Shown one piece after another: positions 44,987 through 55,252 of a stretch of DNA of 64,000 nt (position 1 is the first letter of the stretch; every line of letters starts with the position of its first letter). The stretch is from positions 1-64,000 of the forward strand of contig NZ_JQMR01000001.1 of NCBI RefSeq assembly GCF_000744825.1, read 5' to 3'. The notes under the pieces are model-generated. The model had not been told where the DNA came from. It made no database searches and saw nothing but the letters and a program-made list of their open reading frames with translations. A program made the position numbers and the translations under genes. The DNA is from Carnobacterium mobile DSM 4848. GTDB lineage: Bacteria; Bacillota; Bacilli; Lactobacillales; Carnobacteriaceae.

Positions 44987-45859
44987 ATGAAAGGTATTAT
45001 TTTAGCAGGAGGAAGCGGCACACGCTTATATCCTTTAACTAAAGCGGTATCGAAACAATTGATGCCGATCTATGATAAACCCATGATTTACTATCCAATG
45101 TCTATTTTAATGTTAGCAGGCATTAAAGATATTTTAATCATCTCAACACCAGAGGATACACCGCGATTTGAACAATTATTCGGTGATGGTTCAGAACTAG
45201 GTTTGAATCTAGAATATAAAGTTCAGAAAAGTCCAGATGGATTAGCACAAGCGTTTATTATCGGAGAAGATTTCATTGGAAAAGATTCCGTTTGTCTGAT
45301 TTTAGGTGATAATATTTATTATGGTGGTGGATTATCTAAAATGCTGCAAAGAGCTGCTCAAAAAGAGATTGGGGCAACCGTTTTCGGATACCATGTTAAT
45401 GACCCTGAACGCTTTGGAGTCGTTGAATTTGATGAAGAGATGAAAGCATTATCGATAGAAGAAAAACCTGAAGTGCCAAAAAGCAATTACGCTGTTACAG
45501 GATTGTATTTTTACGATAACGACGTTATTGAAATTGCTAAAAATATCGAGCCTTCTCCTCGCGGTGAATTAGAAATTACAGACGTGAATAAAGCATATTT
45601 AAAAGCTGGCAAATTAGACGTCGAAGTGATGGGTCGCGGATATGCTTGGTTAGATACTGGAACCCATGAATCACTTTTAGAAGCCGGTACATTTATTGAA
45701 ACGATTGAAAAGAGACAAAATCTTAAAGTAGCTTGTTTAGAAGAAATCGCCTATCGTATGGGATATATTTCACGGGCGCAGTTGATTAAGCTGGCGCAGC
45801 CATTGAAAAAAAATGAGTATGGTCAATATATGTTAAGATTAGCCACAACAGAATGGTAA
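44987..45859 (+). CDS. rfbA: Glucose-1-phosphate thymidylyltransferase
   Basis: A 290-residue enzyme of normal length. It makes dTDP-glucose from dTTP and glucose 1-phosphate, the first step of dTDP-L-rhamnose synthesis. The nucleotide-binding start [11 protein letters not shown], the KPMIYYP segment and the ILGDNIYYG metal site are intact. AAAAGGAG precedes the ATG. It is the first gene of the rfbACBD operon, 13 bp before rfbC. Confidence 0.97.
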   Translation: MKGIILAGGSGTRLYPLTKAVSKQLMPIYDKPMIYYPMSILMLAGIKDILIISTPEDTPRFEQLFGDGSELGLNLEYKVQKSPDGLAQAFIIGEDFIGKDSVCLILGDNIYYGGGLSKMLQRAAQKEIGATVFGYHVNDPERFGVVEFDEEMKALSIEEKPEVPKSNYAVTGLYFYDNDVIEIAKNIEPSPRGELEITDVNKAYLKAGKLDVEVMGRGYAWLDTGTHESLLEAGTFIETIEKRQNLKVACLEEIAYRMGYISRAQLIKLAQPLKKNEYGQYMLRLATTEW

Positions 45860-45872
45860 GGAGTAGATAGAA

Positions 45873-46439
45873 ATGAATGTATTTGATACGCAATTACAGG
45901 ACGTAAAAATTATCGAAATGGATGTTTTTGGCGATCATCGCGGTTTTTTTACTGAGAGCTACACAAAAGAAAAATTCTTAGAAGCTGGTATCGCTATTGA
46001 TTTTATCCAAGACAACCATTCATTATCAGTAGAGCCGGGAGTTCTGAGAGGTATGCATTTTCAAACACCTGGAAAAGCTCAAACAAAATTAGTTCGTGTA
46101 ACGACTGGGGTTATTTATGATGTATTGGTCGATATTCGTGTCGGTTCTCCAACATATGGCAAGTGGGAAGGCTACCTTTTAAGTGAATATAATCATCGAC
46201 AATTATTAGTACCCCAAGGGTTTGCACATGGGTTCGTAACGTTAACTCCGAACTGTAATGTTCAATATAAAGTTGATGAATATTATTCGAAAGAACATGA
46301 TGGCGGGATTGCTTTTGATGATCCAGCAATTGGAATTGTGTGGCCGATGCCTATCAGTAAACTCGTGTTATCTGAAAAAGATCAACAACATCCGACATTA
46401 GCTGATTTTAACAGTCCATTTATCTGGGAGGAAAAATAA
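45873..46439 (+). CDS. rfbC: dTDP-4-dehydrorhamnose 3,5-epimerase
   Basis: A 188-residue cupin-fold epimerase. DHRGFFTESY, FIQDNHS, the catalytic-histidine segment RGMHFQ and the PQGFAHGF loop are present. It performs the third step of dTDP-rhamnose synthesis. The gene ends 2 bp before rfbB, showing tight operon packing. Confidence 0.97.
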   Translation: MNVFDTQLQDVKIIEMDVFGDHRGFFTESYTKEKFLEAGIAIDFIQDNHSLSVEPGVLRGMHFQTPGKAQTKLVRVTTGVIYDVLVDIRVGSPTYGKWEGYLLSEYNHRQLLVPQGFAHGFVTLTPNCNVQYKVDEYYSKEHDGGIAFDDPAIGIVWPMPISKLVLSEKDQQHPTLADFNSPFIWEEK

Positions 46440-46441
46440 CC

Positions 46442-47425
46442 ATGAATGTATTAGTAACAGGCGGAGCCGGCTTCATTGGCAGCAACTTTGTGCATTATAT
46501 TTTAAAAAATTATCCAGAGTACAAAGTAATCAATTTAGACTTATTGACTTATGCTGGAAACATCCATAATTTGGATGACATAATGGATAATCCAAATCAT
46601 GTGTTCGTACAAGGTAATATCACCAATAAAGAGTTGGTACGTCATTTAGTAAACGAACACGAAATTACTCATTTTGTAAATTTTGCGGCAGAATCTCACG
46701 TAGACCGCAGTATTTTAAATCCAGAAATTTTTGTGGAAACTAATATCCAAGGAACATTAGCTTTATTAAACGTGGCCAAAGAAATGAAGATTGAGAAATA
46801 CCTGCAAGTCTCAACAGATGAAGTCTATGGCTCATTAGGAGAAGAAGGGTACTTTACTGAAGAAACTCCGTTAGCGCCGAATAGTCCCTATTCTGCCAGT
46901 AAAACAGGAGCAGATTTGTTGGTTCGTTCTTACTATGAAACATATGGGATGAATGTGAATATTACCCGATGTTCAAACAATTACGGGCCATATCATTTTC
47001 CAGAAAAATTGATTCCGCTAATGATCACTAATGGAATGGATAATAAAGAATTACCGATTTATGGGGATGGCTTAAATGTGCGTGACTGGCTGCATGTACA
47101 AGATCATTGCCAAGCCATTGATTTAGTTTTGCATAAAGGATTAAAAGGCGAAGTATATAACGTTGGTGGACACAATGAACGAACTAATAATGAAATTGTG
47201 GATATCATTGTAGAAGAATTGGGATTATCACATGACCTAATCAAATATGTTGACGACCGGCTGGGTCATGATAAACGGTATGCCATTGATCCGACAAAAT
47301 TAGAAACTGAATTGGGCTGGAAACCAAAATACACTTTTGATACAGGAATTATGGAAACTATCAAATGGTACCAAGAAAACGAAAACTGGTGGCGTCCATT
47401 GAAAGAACGTGCTGGTTTAAACTAG
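46442..47425 (+). CDS. rfbB: dTDP-glucose 4,6-dehydratase
   Basis: A 327-residue extended short-chain dehydrogenase. The Rossmann motif GGAGFIGSNF is at the start, STDEVYG carries the catalytic Asp/Glu pair, and YSASKTGAD provides the YxxxK pair. It converts dTDP-glucose to the 4-keto-6-deoxy sugar. It follows rfbC almost directly; rfbD comes after a 70-bp spacer. Confidence 0.97.
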   Translation: MNVLVTGGAGFIGSNFVHYILKNYPEYKVINLDLLTYAGNIHNLDDIMDNPNHVFVQGNITNKELVRHLVNEHEITHFVNFAAESHVDRSILNPEIFVETNIQGTLALLNVAKEMKIEKYLQVSTDEVYGSLGEEGYFTEETPLAPNSPYSASKTGADLLVRSYYETYGMNVNITRCSNNYGPYHFPEKLIPLMITNGMDNKELPIYGDGLNVRDWLHVQDHCQAIDLVLHKGLKGEVYNVGGHNERTNNEIVDIIVEELGLSHDLIKYVDDRLGHDKRYAIDPTKLETELGWKPKYTFDTGIMETIKWYQENENWWRPLKERAGLN

Positions 47426-47495
47426 ATGATGGATTAAAAGATTTGTTTGAAAGCTAAGCAAGTCTTTTATCTTTACCAAAAATGGAGGTTTAAAT

Positions 47496-48338
47496 ATGAC
47501 GGCACTCATTACCGGAGGAACAGGACAATTGGGTTCTGAATTAAGAAAGTTATTAGACGAAAAACATGTAGACTATGTTTCAGTGGGCTCAAAAAATTTG
47601 GATATAACAAACAGTACAGCCGTAGACCAACTTATTCTTGAACTTAAGCCAGAAGTTATTTATCATTGCGCAGCTTACACAGCTGTAGATGCAGCAGAAG
47701 ATGAAGGTAAAGACATGAATCAGTTAGTAAATGTAACAGGAACAGAAAATGTTGCAAAAGCTGCCGAGTCTATAGGAGCGACACTTATTTATATTAGTAC
47801 AGATTATGTATTCGACGGAACAAGTCTAGGAGAGTACAAAGAAACCGATCAAACTAATCCAAAAAGCGAGTATGGAAGAGCAAAGCTAGCAGGTGAACAA
47901 ATCGTTCAGAGTTTAGTTACGAAGTATTATATTGTTCGGACGTCGTGGGTATTTGGCGAATTTGGAAATAACTTTGTGTTTACGATGCAAAGATTAGCTG
48001 ACTCTCATTCCACATTAACTGTCGTAGCAGATCAAGTTGGCAGACCAACATGGACACGAACACTAGCTGAATTCGTAAGCTATCTCGTTGAAAGAAAAGC
48101 AGATTATGGAATCTACCATTTGTCTAATGAAGATAGTTGTTCATGGTATGAGTTTGCAAAAGAAATTTTGAAAGATAAAGTTGTAAATGTTACTCCTGTT
48201 ACATCAGAAGATTATCCGCAAAAAGCGGATAGACCGAAATGTTCTATAATGGATTTGAGCAAGGCAGAAAAAACCGGGTTTGAAATACCTACATGGAAAG
48301 AAGCTCTTTTGTTATTTGAAGCATCCTTAAAATTGTAG
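47496..48338 (+). CDS. rfbD: dTDP-4-dehydrorhamnose reductase
   Basis: A 280-residue reductase making dTDP-L-rhamnose. The start GGTGQLGSEL is the Rossmann motif, STDYVFDG is the catalytic Thr region, and YGRAKLAGE carries the YxxxK pair. TGGAGG precedes the ATG. It completes a full four-gene set, so dTDP-rhamnose can be made from this locus alone. Confidence 0.97.
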   Translation: MTALITGGTGQLGSELRKLLDEKHVDYVSVGSKNLDITNSTAVDQLILELKPEVIYHCAAYTAVDAAEDEGKDMNQLVNVTGTENVAKAAESIGATLIYISTDYVFDGTSLGEYKETDQTNPKSEYGRAKLAGEQIVQSLVTKYYIVRTSWVFGEFGNNFVFTMQRLADSHSTLTVVADQVGRPTWTRTLAEFVSYLVERKADYGIYHLSNEDSCSWYEFAKEILKDKVVNVTPVTSEDYPQKADRPKCSIMDLSKAEKTGFEIPTWKEALLLFEASLKL

Positions 48339-48450
48339 ATAAAAAGATTGTTAGGTAAACAGATATGCGACAACAAAACTAAAAAAACGCGAGAGTGTCT
48401 CTAACTCTTTTATAAAATAAATCAACTAATTTAAATGATCCAATTAATCA

Positions 48451-48493
48451 GCACAAAGCATTCCTCTAGTTTGTTTAGAGGAATGCTTTGTGC
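48451..48493 (+). terminator. Terminator of the rhamnose operon
   Basis: An 18-bp perfect stem, GCACAAAGCATTCCTCTA (48451-48468) with its complement (48476-48493), a 7-nt loop, then TTTATTA. Confidence 0.93.
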
Positions 48494-48595
48494 TTTATTA
48501 GTTATAAACAGAACAAGTCACAAAAGTGTCATTAAATAACTAAATAGGTGTGTTATGATAATAAAGTATATTTTTTAAAAGGGAGAGGTAAAGAG

Positions 48596-50548
48596 TTGGA
48601 ATTTTTTTTTAATAAAGGAAGCAAAGTTTTAACAAGTATAGTTGTCACAACATTGCTGATACCAGTTGGTGCACCAACAACAGTTCTTGCAACAGACATA
48701 GACAATCAGGACAGAAAAGTTCCAGATACTCAGATTGAAACATATAGCTCAGAGACAGACAACACTGAAAGTTCAAATACATATAATACAGATGCAATTG
48801 AAGAAACACAAGAGTCAGAATTACAATCCGATGAAATAATGGATAGTAGCATAGAAGCAGACAATGATAGCAGCACAGAAACAGACAAAGTGAGCGAAGA
48901 AACAAATGAATCTTCCAAAGATAGCTCTGAAAGTGAGAGCATAGTAGAAAGCGAAGAAGTCATAGGAGAAACTGAAAAGGAAGTTTCTATAGATGCGGAA
49001 GATGAAGTAGAAGACAATACAGTGACAGAACCTGAAACAAGCTCTGAAAATCCGGCTTACGATGATAATACGATTTTTTCACTTGAAAAAAATCGAGAAA
49101 CTGCATTGGAAATTATGGAAAGTGAGATAAATGGTGTTTCGTTTTTCAGATCAAGAGCAGTTTCTTCTACAACTGCATTTATTAATAGTATTTCTTCATA
49201 TGCCGTTTCACTCGGTCAAGAGTATAACATTTACACGTCAGTAATGATTGCTCAAGCTATTTTAGAAAGTGCATCGGGTAACAGCGCTCTTGCTTCAGCG
49301 CCAAATTATAATTTATTTGGAATCAAAGGAAGTTACAAAGGAAACAGTGTAGCTTATAAAACATCAGAGTGGAGCGAGAGCAAAGGCTGGTATACTGTTA
49401 CTGCGAATTTCAGAAAGTATCCTTCTTACCGTGAGTCATTAGAAGATAATGCAAAGTTATTGAGAAATGGTTTAACTTGGAATAAAGAAAATTACTCAGG
49501 CACGTGGAGAGAAAACGCGTCGAACTATAAAGAAGCGACAGCAGGATTAGTAAAAGGTGGATACGCAACTGATCCGAGCTATGCTGCAAGTTTAAATAAC
49601 ATTATTGCAAACTATAATTTAACTCAATACGACAATGTACCAACAGTATCCTATTCTACTCACATTCAATCGAAAGGTTGGTTGCCTGTTGTCAAAGATG
49701 GAAAAGGCAGTGGTACGACAAAACAAAATAAACGTATGGAAGCTATTAAGTTATCAATTCAAAATATTGATCATTTAGGCATTCAATACAGTACCCATGT
49801 TCAATCAAAAGGTTGGACAAGTTGGAAATCAGATGGCGAAGTATCTGGGACCACTAGAGAAAATAAACGTCTTGAAGCCATTAAAATTCAATTAACGGAT
49901 ACTCAAGCAAGTAATTTTGATGTTTACTACCGTGTTCATGCACAAAGTTATGGCTGGTTAGGATGGGCAAAAAATGGAACACCTGCTGGAACTGAAGGTC
50001 TTTCTAAACGTTTAGAGGCTATTGAAGTAGTTGTTGTCAAAAAAGGATCATCAGCTCCATCTGGAACAAGTCAAGCTGCTTTTATTGAAAAAACGCCAAG
50101 TATTAATTACACAACTCATGTTCAAACAAATGGCTGGCAAAGTAAAGTATCTAATGGTAAAGGTAGTGGAACAACAAAACAGAACAAAAGACTTGAAGGA
50201 ATAAAAATTGATTTAAGTGACTTGTCTTGTGCCGGAGGAATACAGTATCGGACACATGTGCAAAGTTTAGGTTGGCAAAATTGGGCAGCTAATGGAGCTT
50301 TAAGCGGAACTATGGGTATGGCAAAACGTTTAGAAGCTATCCAAATTCAATTAACTGGCGAAATAACTAATAAATACGATGTCTATTATCGTGTTCATGC
50401 TCAAAGTTACGGTTGGTTAGGATGGGCAAAAAATGGTGAATCTGCCGGAACAGAAGGTAAAGCTAAACGCTTAGAAGCAATTGAAATTAAATTAGTTAAA
50501 AAAGGCGGAGCTGCGCCAGGAAGTACAAATAAAGCTCTCGTGAGATAG
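48596..50548 (+). CDS. Secreted N-acetylglucosaminidase with six ChW repeats
   Basis: A 650-residue protein from TTG 48596, with GAGAGG upstream; an in-frame GTG at 48548 lacks a site. A signal peptide (core about 11-30) leads to a long acidic Ser/Thr/Glu/Asp linker, then a GH73-type glucosaminidase domain with the predicted catalytic Glu224 in AQAILESASG and NYNLFGIKG. The C-terminal third holds six ChW (clostridial hydrophobic, conserved Trp) repeats. It should cut the peptidoglycan glycan chain, with the ChW repeats binding the wall or a surface partner. It is the second wall hydrolase in this polysaccharide region. Confidence 0.92.
   Translation: MEFFFNKGSKVLTSIVVTTLLIPVGAPTTVLATDIDNQDRKVPDTQIETYSSETDNTESSNTYNTDAIEETQESELQSDEIMDSSIEADNDSSTETDKVSEETNESSKDSSESESIVESEEVIGETEKEVSIDAEDEVEDNTVTEPETSSENPAYDDNTIFSLEKNRETALEIMESEINGVSFFRSRAVSSTTAFINSISSYAVSLGQEYNIYTSVMIAQAILESASGNSALASAPNYNLFGIKGSYKGNSVAYKTSEWSESKGWYTVTANFRKYPSYRESLEDNAKLLRNGLTWNKENYSGTWRENASNYKEATAGLVKGGYATDPSYAASLNNIIANYNLTQYDNVPTVSYSTHIQSKGWLPVVKDGKGSGTTKQNKRMEAIKLSIQNIDHLGIQYSTHVQSKGWTSWKSDGEVSGTTRENKRLEAIKIQLTDTQASNFDVYYRVHAQSYGWLGWAKNGTPAGTEGLSKRLEAIEVVVVKKGSSAPSGTSQAAFIEKTPSINYTTHVQTNGWQSKVSNGKGSGTTKQNKRLEGIKIDLSDLSCAGGIQYRTHVQSLGWQNWAANGALSGTMGMAKRLEAIQIQLTGEITNKYDVYYRVHAQSYGWLGWAKNGESAGTEGKAKRLEAIEIKLVKKGGAAPGSTNKALVR
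49650..50523 (+). repeat. Six ChW coding repeats in two triads
   Basis: Repeats start THIQSKGW, THVQSKGW, RVHAQSYGW, THVQTNGW, THVQSLGW and RVHAQSYGW. Repeat 4 matches 1, 5 matches 2, and 6 matches 3 almost exactly (YGWLGWAKNG). The order shows a triad duplication. Confidence 0.85.
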
Positions 50549-50579
50549 GTTTCTATAAAAGGACGCTAAGTAATTAAAA

Positions 50580-50627
50580 AAAGATACTAACCATTTCTTG
50601 GAATTAGAAGAAATGATTAGTATCTTT
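50580..50627 (+). terminator. Terminator after the glucosaminidase gene
   Basis: AAAGATACTAA then CATTTCTT (50580-50599) pair with AAGAAATG then TTAGTATCTTT (50608-50627), with one mismatch, followed by a T-rich tail. Confidence 0.92.
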
Positions 50628-50777
50628 CTTATTTTTTTCTGTTAATAAAAATCTGAAGTTAACTTCCTTATTTCTAATTAAAAACTATTATTGGATAATA
50701 TTCTTAATGTAAATTATAACTTTTTCTATTACAATAGATTAGAGGGTTTCATAAAATATTGAAAAATAGGTGTTTGA

Positions 50778-51509
50778 ATGAAAAATGAAAAAGTAAAAGT
50801 TTTAAATGTGACGTTCGATAATCTGTCTCATAAAAAATTCATGTTTCAATTAATGAAGTGCATTAAGGAAGAAAAAAAGACTTTTATAGTCACTGCTAAC
50901 CCAGAAATCGTAATGTATGCCAATACAAATCAGGAGTATATGCGAATATTAAAACAAGTCGACTATATTACTGCCGATGGAATTGGTATTGTTAAAGGAT
51001 CGCGAATGCTTGGTACGCCTATTATTGAACGAGTAACGGGATATGATTTAATGCTTGATTTATTTAAAGAAGCGAATCAAATGAAAAAAAAGGTATACTT
51101 ATTGGGCGCTAAACAAGAAGTCATTGAAGCAGTAGCAAAAAAGCTTGAAAAAGAATATCCTGGTATTGATCTAGCAGGTTATCATAACGGTTATTTTGAT
51201 TTAACTGATAAAGCTATTATGAATAAAGTATTAGGTGCAGAACCTGATTTATTGTTTGTAGGGATAGGTTTCCCTAGACAAGAAAAATGGATACAACAAT
51301 ACTTAGAACAAGCTGATAAGGGACTAGCTATGGGGGTAGGTGGAGCTTTCGATGCCTATACAGGAGTAGTTAAGAGAGCACCAGCCATCTTTATTAAACT
51401 AAACCTTGAATGGTTTTACCGTTTGATGAAACAACCTTCCAGGTTTAAACGGATGTTAGTATTGCCAAAATTTTTGATTGCTGTTCGGAAAGAAAAGAAA
51501 AAAGGCTAA
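50778..51509 (+). CDS. WecG/TagA/CpsF-family glycosyltransferase
   Basis: A 243-residue GT26 enzyme of normal length. TANPEIV, the TADGIGIVKGSR catalytic-aspartate segment, YLLGAK and the GIGFPRQEKWI motif are present. Family members add N-acetylmannosamine (TagA) or ManNAcA (WecG) to undecaprenyl-PP-GlcNAc. A UDP-GlcNAc 2-epimerase gene lies 7 kb downstream and would make UDP-ManNAc, supporting a TagA-like linkage-unit role. The C-terminus is basic, fitting membrane association. It is followed 20 bp later by a GT4 gene. Confidence 0.92.
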   Translation: MKNEKVKVLNVTFDNLSHKKFMFQLMKCIKEEKKTFIVTANPEIVMYANTNQEYMRILKQVDYITADGIGIVKGSRMLGTPIIERVTGYDLMLDLFKEANQMKKKVYLLGAKQEVIEAVAKKLEKEYPGIDLAGYHNGYFDLTDKAIMNKVLGAEPDLLFVGIGFPRQEKWIQQYLEQADKGLAMGVGGAFDAYTGVVKRAPAIFIKLNLEWFYRLMKQPSRFKRMLVLPKFLIAVRKEKKKG

Positions 51510-51529
51510 GTTGAATGAGGGAATAAGTT

Positions 51530-52612
51530 ATGAAAGTTTTACATGTGAATGCAGGTTTGGAAGAAGGCGGAGCGAAGACACATATTTTGTCTCTTTTGTC
51601 GCAGTTTGATGTTCAATCAGCAGAATTACTGGTATTAGAAGAGGGAATCGTTGCGAAAGAAGCGCGAGATTTTGGGATAACAGTTCATACTCTTGGTCAA
51701 GGATCTCGTTATGATCTATCAGTTCTAAAAAAACTGGTAACTTTTATTAATACTGGTCATTTTGATGTTGTACATACTCATGGAGCAAGGTCGAACTTAA
51801 TTCTATCTCTTATTAAAAGAAAAATCAAAGCAGCATGGATCATCACAGTTCACAGTGATCCTAAACTTGATTTTGTAGGAAAAGGCATAAAAGGAAAAGT
51901 GTTTGCTTATTTGAATGTAAGAAGTATAAAAAAAGCTGACGGTTTAATTGCAGTAACTGAAGCATTCAAAAAAGAGCTAGTGGAGATGGGAATTTCTAAA
52001 AACCGTATCTTTGTGATTTACAACGGTATCGTTTTTGACGGGCAGAGAAGTGATCAAAAAAAATATTCTACTTTTACAATCAGTTATATCGCTCGATTAA
52101 CTCCTATTAAAGGTCATGAATTTTTATTTGAAAGTCTAAAAGTTAGTTCTTTAAAAAACTTTCATTTGAATATTATAGGAGATGGAGAATTAAGGAAAAC
52201 ACTAGAACAAAAAGCTGAAGGGTTAAATCTATCAAAAAATATCCAGTTTCATGGTTTTTTAGATAAGTCAGCTATTGAAAAAATATTGCACCAAACCGAT
52301 CTTTCTGTTTTAGCTTCTTATAGCGAAGGATTCCCATTAGTTTTACTAGAATCTGCTAATCAACGAGTTCCTTTTGTTAGTACGGATGTCGGAGATGTTG
52401 CAAAGTTGGTGCCAAATGAAAGTTATGGCTGGCTGGTTCCTGTAGGAGATCAATCAGCTTTTGCAAAAGCGCTGAATGAAGCATACAACGATTGGCATTT
52501 GGGTGAGTTAGCAGAGAAAGGTGAGAAACTATTTCAGTTAGCCTCTAAGGAGTTCTCTCAAGAACGTTTCTATCAAGAAACAATAGTCGTCTATCAAAAG
52601 TATGTAAAATAG
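51530..52612 (+). CDS. Family 4 glycosyltransferase
   Basis: A 360-residue GT-B enzyme. The EEGGAKTHIL start, IYNGIVFDG, ISYIARLTPIKGHE and the ASYSEGFPLVLLESA nucleotide-binding segment mark a GT4 retaining transferase. It follows the TagA/WecG gene and probably acts next in the same lipid-linked polymer pathway. Donor sugar is unknown. Confidence 0.92.
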   Translation: MKVLHVNAGLEEGGAKTHILSLLSQFDVQSAELLVLEEGIVAKEARDFGITVHTLGQGSRYDLSVLKKLVTFINTGHFDVVHTHGARSNLILSLIKRKIKAAWIITVHSDPKLDFVGKGIKGKVFAYLNVRSIKKADGLIAVTEAFKKELVEMGISKNRIFVIYNGIVFDGQRSDQKKYSTFTISYIARLTPIKGHEFLFESLKVSSLKNFHLNIIGDGELRKTLEQKAEGLNLSKNIQFHGFLDKSAIEKILHQTDLSVLASYSEGFPLVLLESANQRVPFVSTDVGDVAKLVPNESYGWLVPVGDQSAFAKALNEAYNDWHLGELAEKGEKLFQLASKEFSQERFYQETIVVYQKYVK

Positions 52613-52687
52613 ACACAACACCTTTAAAACATGTAACAATGAATTGCATAGACTACATGCATTTTCACAGCTTAAGTAAAATTTAAA

Positions 52688-52715
52688 TTGCAAAAAGTAA
52701 AACGACTGGTACAAT
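52688..52715 (+). promoter_or_regulatory. Promoter of the LCP gene
   Basis: TTGCAA (52688-52693) and TACAAT (52710-52715) are 16 bp apart, about 60 bases before the LCP start. Confidence 0.65.
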
Positions 52716-52773
52716 AAAAGGGCAATGTGAAAAAATAACAGGTATACATAAAGATTCGGAAGAGGGGAAAGAA

Positions 52774-53739
52774 ATGGCTAAATCACGTTCAGAAATGAGA
52801 AACAGCTCCCATAAACGACCTAAGAAAAGAAAAGGTCTGAAAATTTTCTTAGGAGTTGTTATTGTATTGTTGGCTGTATTCGGTTTGTTTATTTGGAAGG
52901 TATATAGCGATGTGACCGGTACGACTGATAAAATTTATAAAGATGTTGCGGATAAAGAAGAAGTGAGAAATAAGCCAGTCAATGTGGATAAGAGTGAAGC
53001 TTTTTCTATTTTGATGTTGGGTGTGGACACAGGTGACTTAGGACGGACAGAACAAGGTCGGTCAGATACCATCATGGTGATGACAATTAATCCTAAAACG
53101 AACGAATCTAAAATTGTCAGTATCCCGCGTGATACATACACTGAAATTGTCGGTAAAGGTACAATGGACAAAATCAACCATGCTTATGCTTTTGGCGGTA
53201 CATCGATGTCAATGAATACTGTTCAAAAATTACTGAATATTCCAATTGACTATTATGTAGAAGTGAATATGCAAGGAATCAAAGACATTGTGGATGCAGT
53301 TGGTGGTATTCAAGTGACTAGTCCGTTAACGTTCACTTATGAAGACTACACCTTTACGGAAGGAAAAATTGAAGCACTTGATGGAGCAAAGGCCTTAGCT
53401 TATTCTAGAATGCGCTATGATGATCCTAATGGAGATTATGGCCGCCAAGAAAGACAGCGCCAAGTTCTTGAAGAAATCGTTAAAAAAGCTGCTACTTTCT
53501 CTACGATTGCCAAATACCAAAGTGTCCTTGGAACAATGGAAAACAATATGCAAACCAATTTATCTTTTGCTGATATGGTAGATATTTTCAGCAAGTACCG
53601 TTCTGCGGCTGGCAATATTGAACAAGTTCAATTAGAAGGCGAAGGCGTGATGATGAACGGAGTGTCTTACCAACAAATCGCGCCTGAAGAACTTAGCAGA
53701 GTATCTACTTTGTTAAGACAACAACTTGAATTAGAATAA
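52774..53739 (+). CDS. LytR-CpsA-Psr (LCP) wall-polymer ligase
   Basis: A 321-residue protein with a basic cytoplasmic start, one transmembrane helix (about 28-48) and an extracellular LCP domain. Family motifs are LMLGVDTGD, GRSDTIMVMTINP, SIPRDTY, INHAYAFGG and YSRMRYDDPNGDYGRQERQ, with the arginines expected to bind the polyprenyl pyrophosphate. LCP enzymes attach teichoic acids or capsules to peptidoglycan. GAGGGG precedes the start. Its place here implies that at least one polymer made here is wall-linked. Confidence 0.95.
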   Translation: MAKSRSEMRNSSHKRPKKRKGLKIFLGVVIVLLAVFGLFIWKVYSDVTGTTDKIYKDVADKEEVRNKPVNVDKSEAFSILMLGVDTGDLGRTEQGRSDTIMVMTINPKTNESKIVSIPRDTYTEIVGKGTMDKINHAYAFGGTSMSMNTVQKLLNIPIDYYVEVNMQGIKDIVDAVGGIQVTSPLTFTYEDYTFTEGKIEALDGAKALAYSRMRYDDPNGDYGRQERQRQVLEEIVKKAATFSTIAKYQSVLGTMENNMQTNLSFADMVDIFSKYRSAAGNIEQVQLEGEGVMMNGVSYQQIAPEELSRVSTLLRQQLELE

Positions 53740-53747
53740 TCAACAAT

Positions 53748-53791
53748 AAAAAAGAAAGCATTACAAAATAATTTGTAGTGTTTCTTTTTTT
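53748..53791 (+). terminator. Terminator after the LCP gene
   Basis: AAAGAAAGCATTACAAA and TTTGTAGTGTTTCTTT form an imperfect stem with a short loop, followed by many T. Confidence 0.85.
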
Positions 53792-53989
53792 AAAAAATTC
53801 TGCTATTCAGTATTAAAACAATGTATGGTAAAATAAAAACGTATTGTATTGTTAATAACATAGTAAACACAAAGCAAATAATTATTTTATTCATTTTTCT
53901 AAAAAAACGATCAGCAATGATAGTGAAAAACAATAGAATAATATTTCCTTTTTGATTTAGATAGAACTATTGATAAGGGAGCAGGAGAA

Positions 53990-55156
53990 ATGAAGATAAC
54001 AGTAGTAGGTACAGGATACGTGGGATTGTCTAATGCAGTCTTATTAGCTCAACACAATGAAGTAACAGCGTTAGAAATTGTTGAAGAAAAAGTAGAGTTG
54101 ATCAACCAAAAAAAATCCCCGATTGCAGATAAAGAGATTGAAGAGTACTTAGCAACTAAAGAATTAACTTTAACAGCTACAACAGATAAAAATACTGCCT
54201 ATAAAGATGCCGATTTTGTCATCATTTCAACACCAACCAACTATGATGATAAAAAGAATTATTTTGATACATCGACCGTAGAAGGTGTGATTGAAGATGT
54301 CTTAAAATACAATCCGTCAGCAACGATGATCATAAAATCGACAGTGCCTGTTGGCTATACAAAAGAAACGAAAGAGAAATATGGTGTGGAAAACATTATT
54401 TTTGCTCCTGAATTTTTAAGAGAAGGCAAAGCATTATACGATAATCTCTATCCTTCACGAATTATAGTAGGAGAAGAATCAGAAAAAGCTGCCATTTTTG
54501 CTGAACTATTAGTTGAAGGAGCAGTTAAAGAAGACATACCTGTTCTATTTATGAATTCTACTGAAGCTGAAGCAGTAAAACTATTTTCAAATACTTATTT
54601 AGCTTTAAGGGTAGCATACTTTAATGAGTTAGATACTTATGCAGAAGTAAGAGGATTAGACACAAAATCAATTATTGATGGAGTAAGTTTAGATCCTAGA
54701 ATTGGTTCTCACTATAACAACCCATCATTCGGCTATGGCGGCTATTGCTTACCAAAAGATACAAAACAATTATTAGCTAATTATGAAGACGTACCAAACA
54801 ATATTATTGGAGCAATCGTTGATGCGAATCGGACACGTAAAGATTTCGTTGCTAGTCAAATAGTCGAAAAACATCCAAAAGTTGTGGGCATTTACCGTTT
54901 GACGATGAAAAAGGATTCCGATAATTTCAGAGCTTCTTCTATTCAAGGCATCATGAAACGAATCAAAGCCAAAGGAATTGAAGTTGTAGTCTATGAACCA
55001 GTCTTAAAAGAAGCTACTTTTTACAATTCAAAAGTAGTAAATGATTTTGAACAATTTAAACAACTATCAGATATCATTGTTTCTAATCGTTTAGAAGAAG
55101 AATTAGTCGATGTAAAAGAAAAAGTCTATACTAGAGACTTGTTCAATAAAGATTAA
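53990..55156 (+). CDS. ugd: UDP-glucose 6-dehydrogenase
   Basis: A 388-residue nucleotide-sugar dehydrogenase of the compact type. The Rossmann motif [38 protein letters not shown] and the catalytic Cys253 in [10 protein letters not shown] are intact. It oxidises UDP-glucose to UDP-glucuronate; galU nearby makes the substrate. It has a likely separate transcript. GGAG sits close upstream of the ATG. Relatives act on UDP-ManNAc, but the PEFLREG and short length favour UDP-glucose. Confidence 0.92.
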   Translation: MKITVVGTGYVGLSNAVLLAQHNEVTALEIVEEKVELINQKKSPIADKEIEEYLATKELTLTATTDKNTAYKDADFVIISTPTNYDDKKNYFDTSTVEGVIEDVLKYNPSATMIIKSTVPVGYTKETKEKYGVENIIFAPEFLREGKALYDNLYPSRIIVGEESEKAAIFAELLVEGAVKEDIPVLFMNSTEAEAVKLFSNTYLALRVAYFNELDTYAEVRGLDTKSIIDGVSLDPRIGSHYNNPSFGYGGYCLPKDTKQLLANYEDVPNNIIGAIVDANRTRKDFVASQIVEKHPKVVGIYRLTMKKDSDNFRASSIQGIMKRIKAKGIEVVVYEPVLKEATFYNSKVVNDFEQFKQLSDIIVSNRLEEELVDVKEKVYTRDLFNKD

Positions 55157-55252
55157 GAACAGTCTAAGATATAAAGAATCACTGTGAAATGAGATTGCGG
55201 TGGTTTTTTATTAGTTGATCAGTAGACAACGGTACCAAAACGAGTCTTACGA

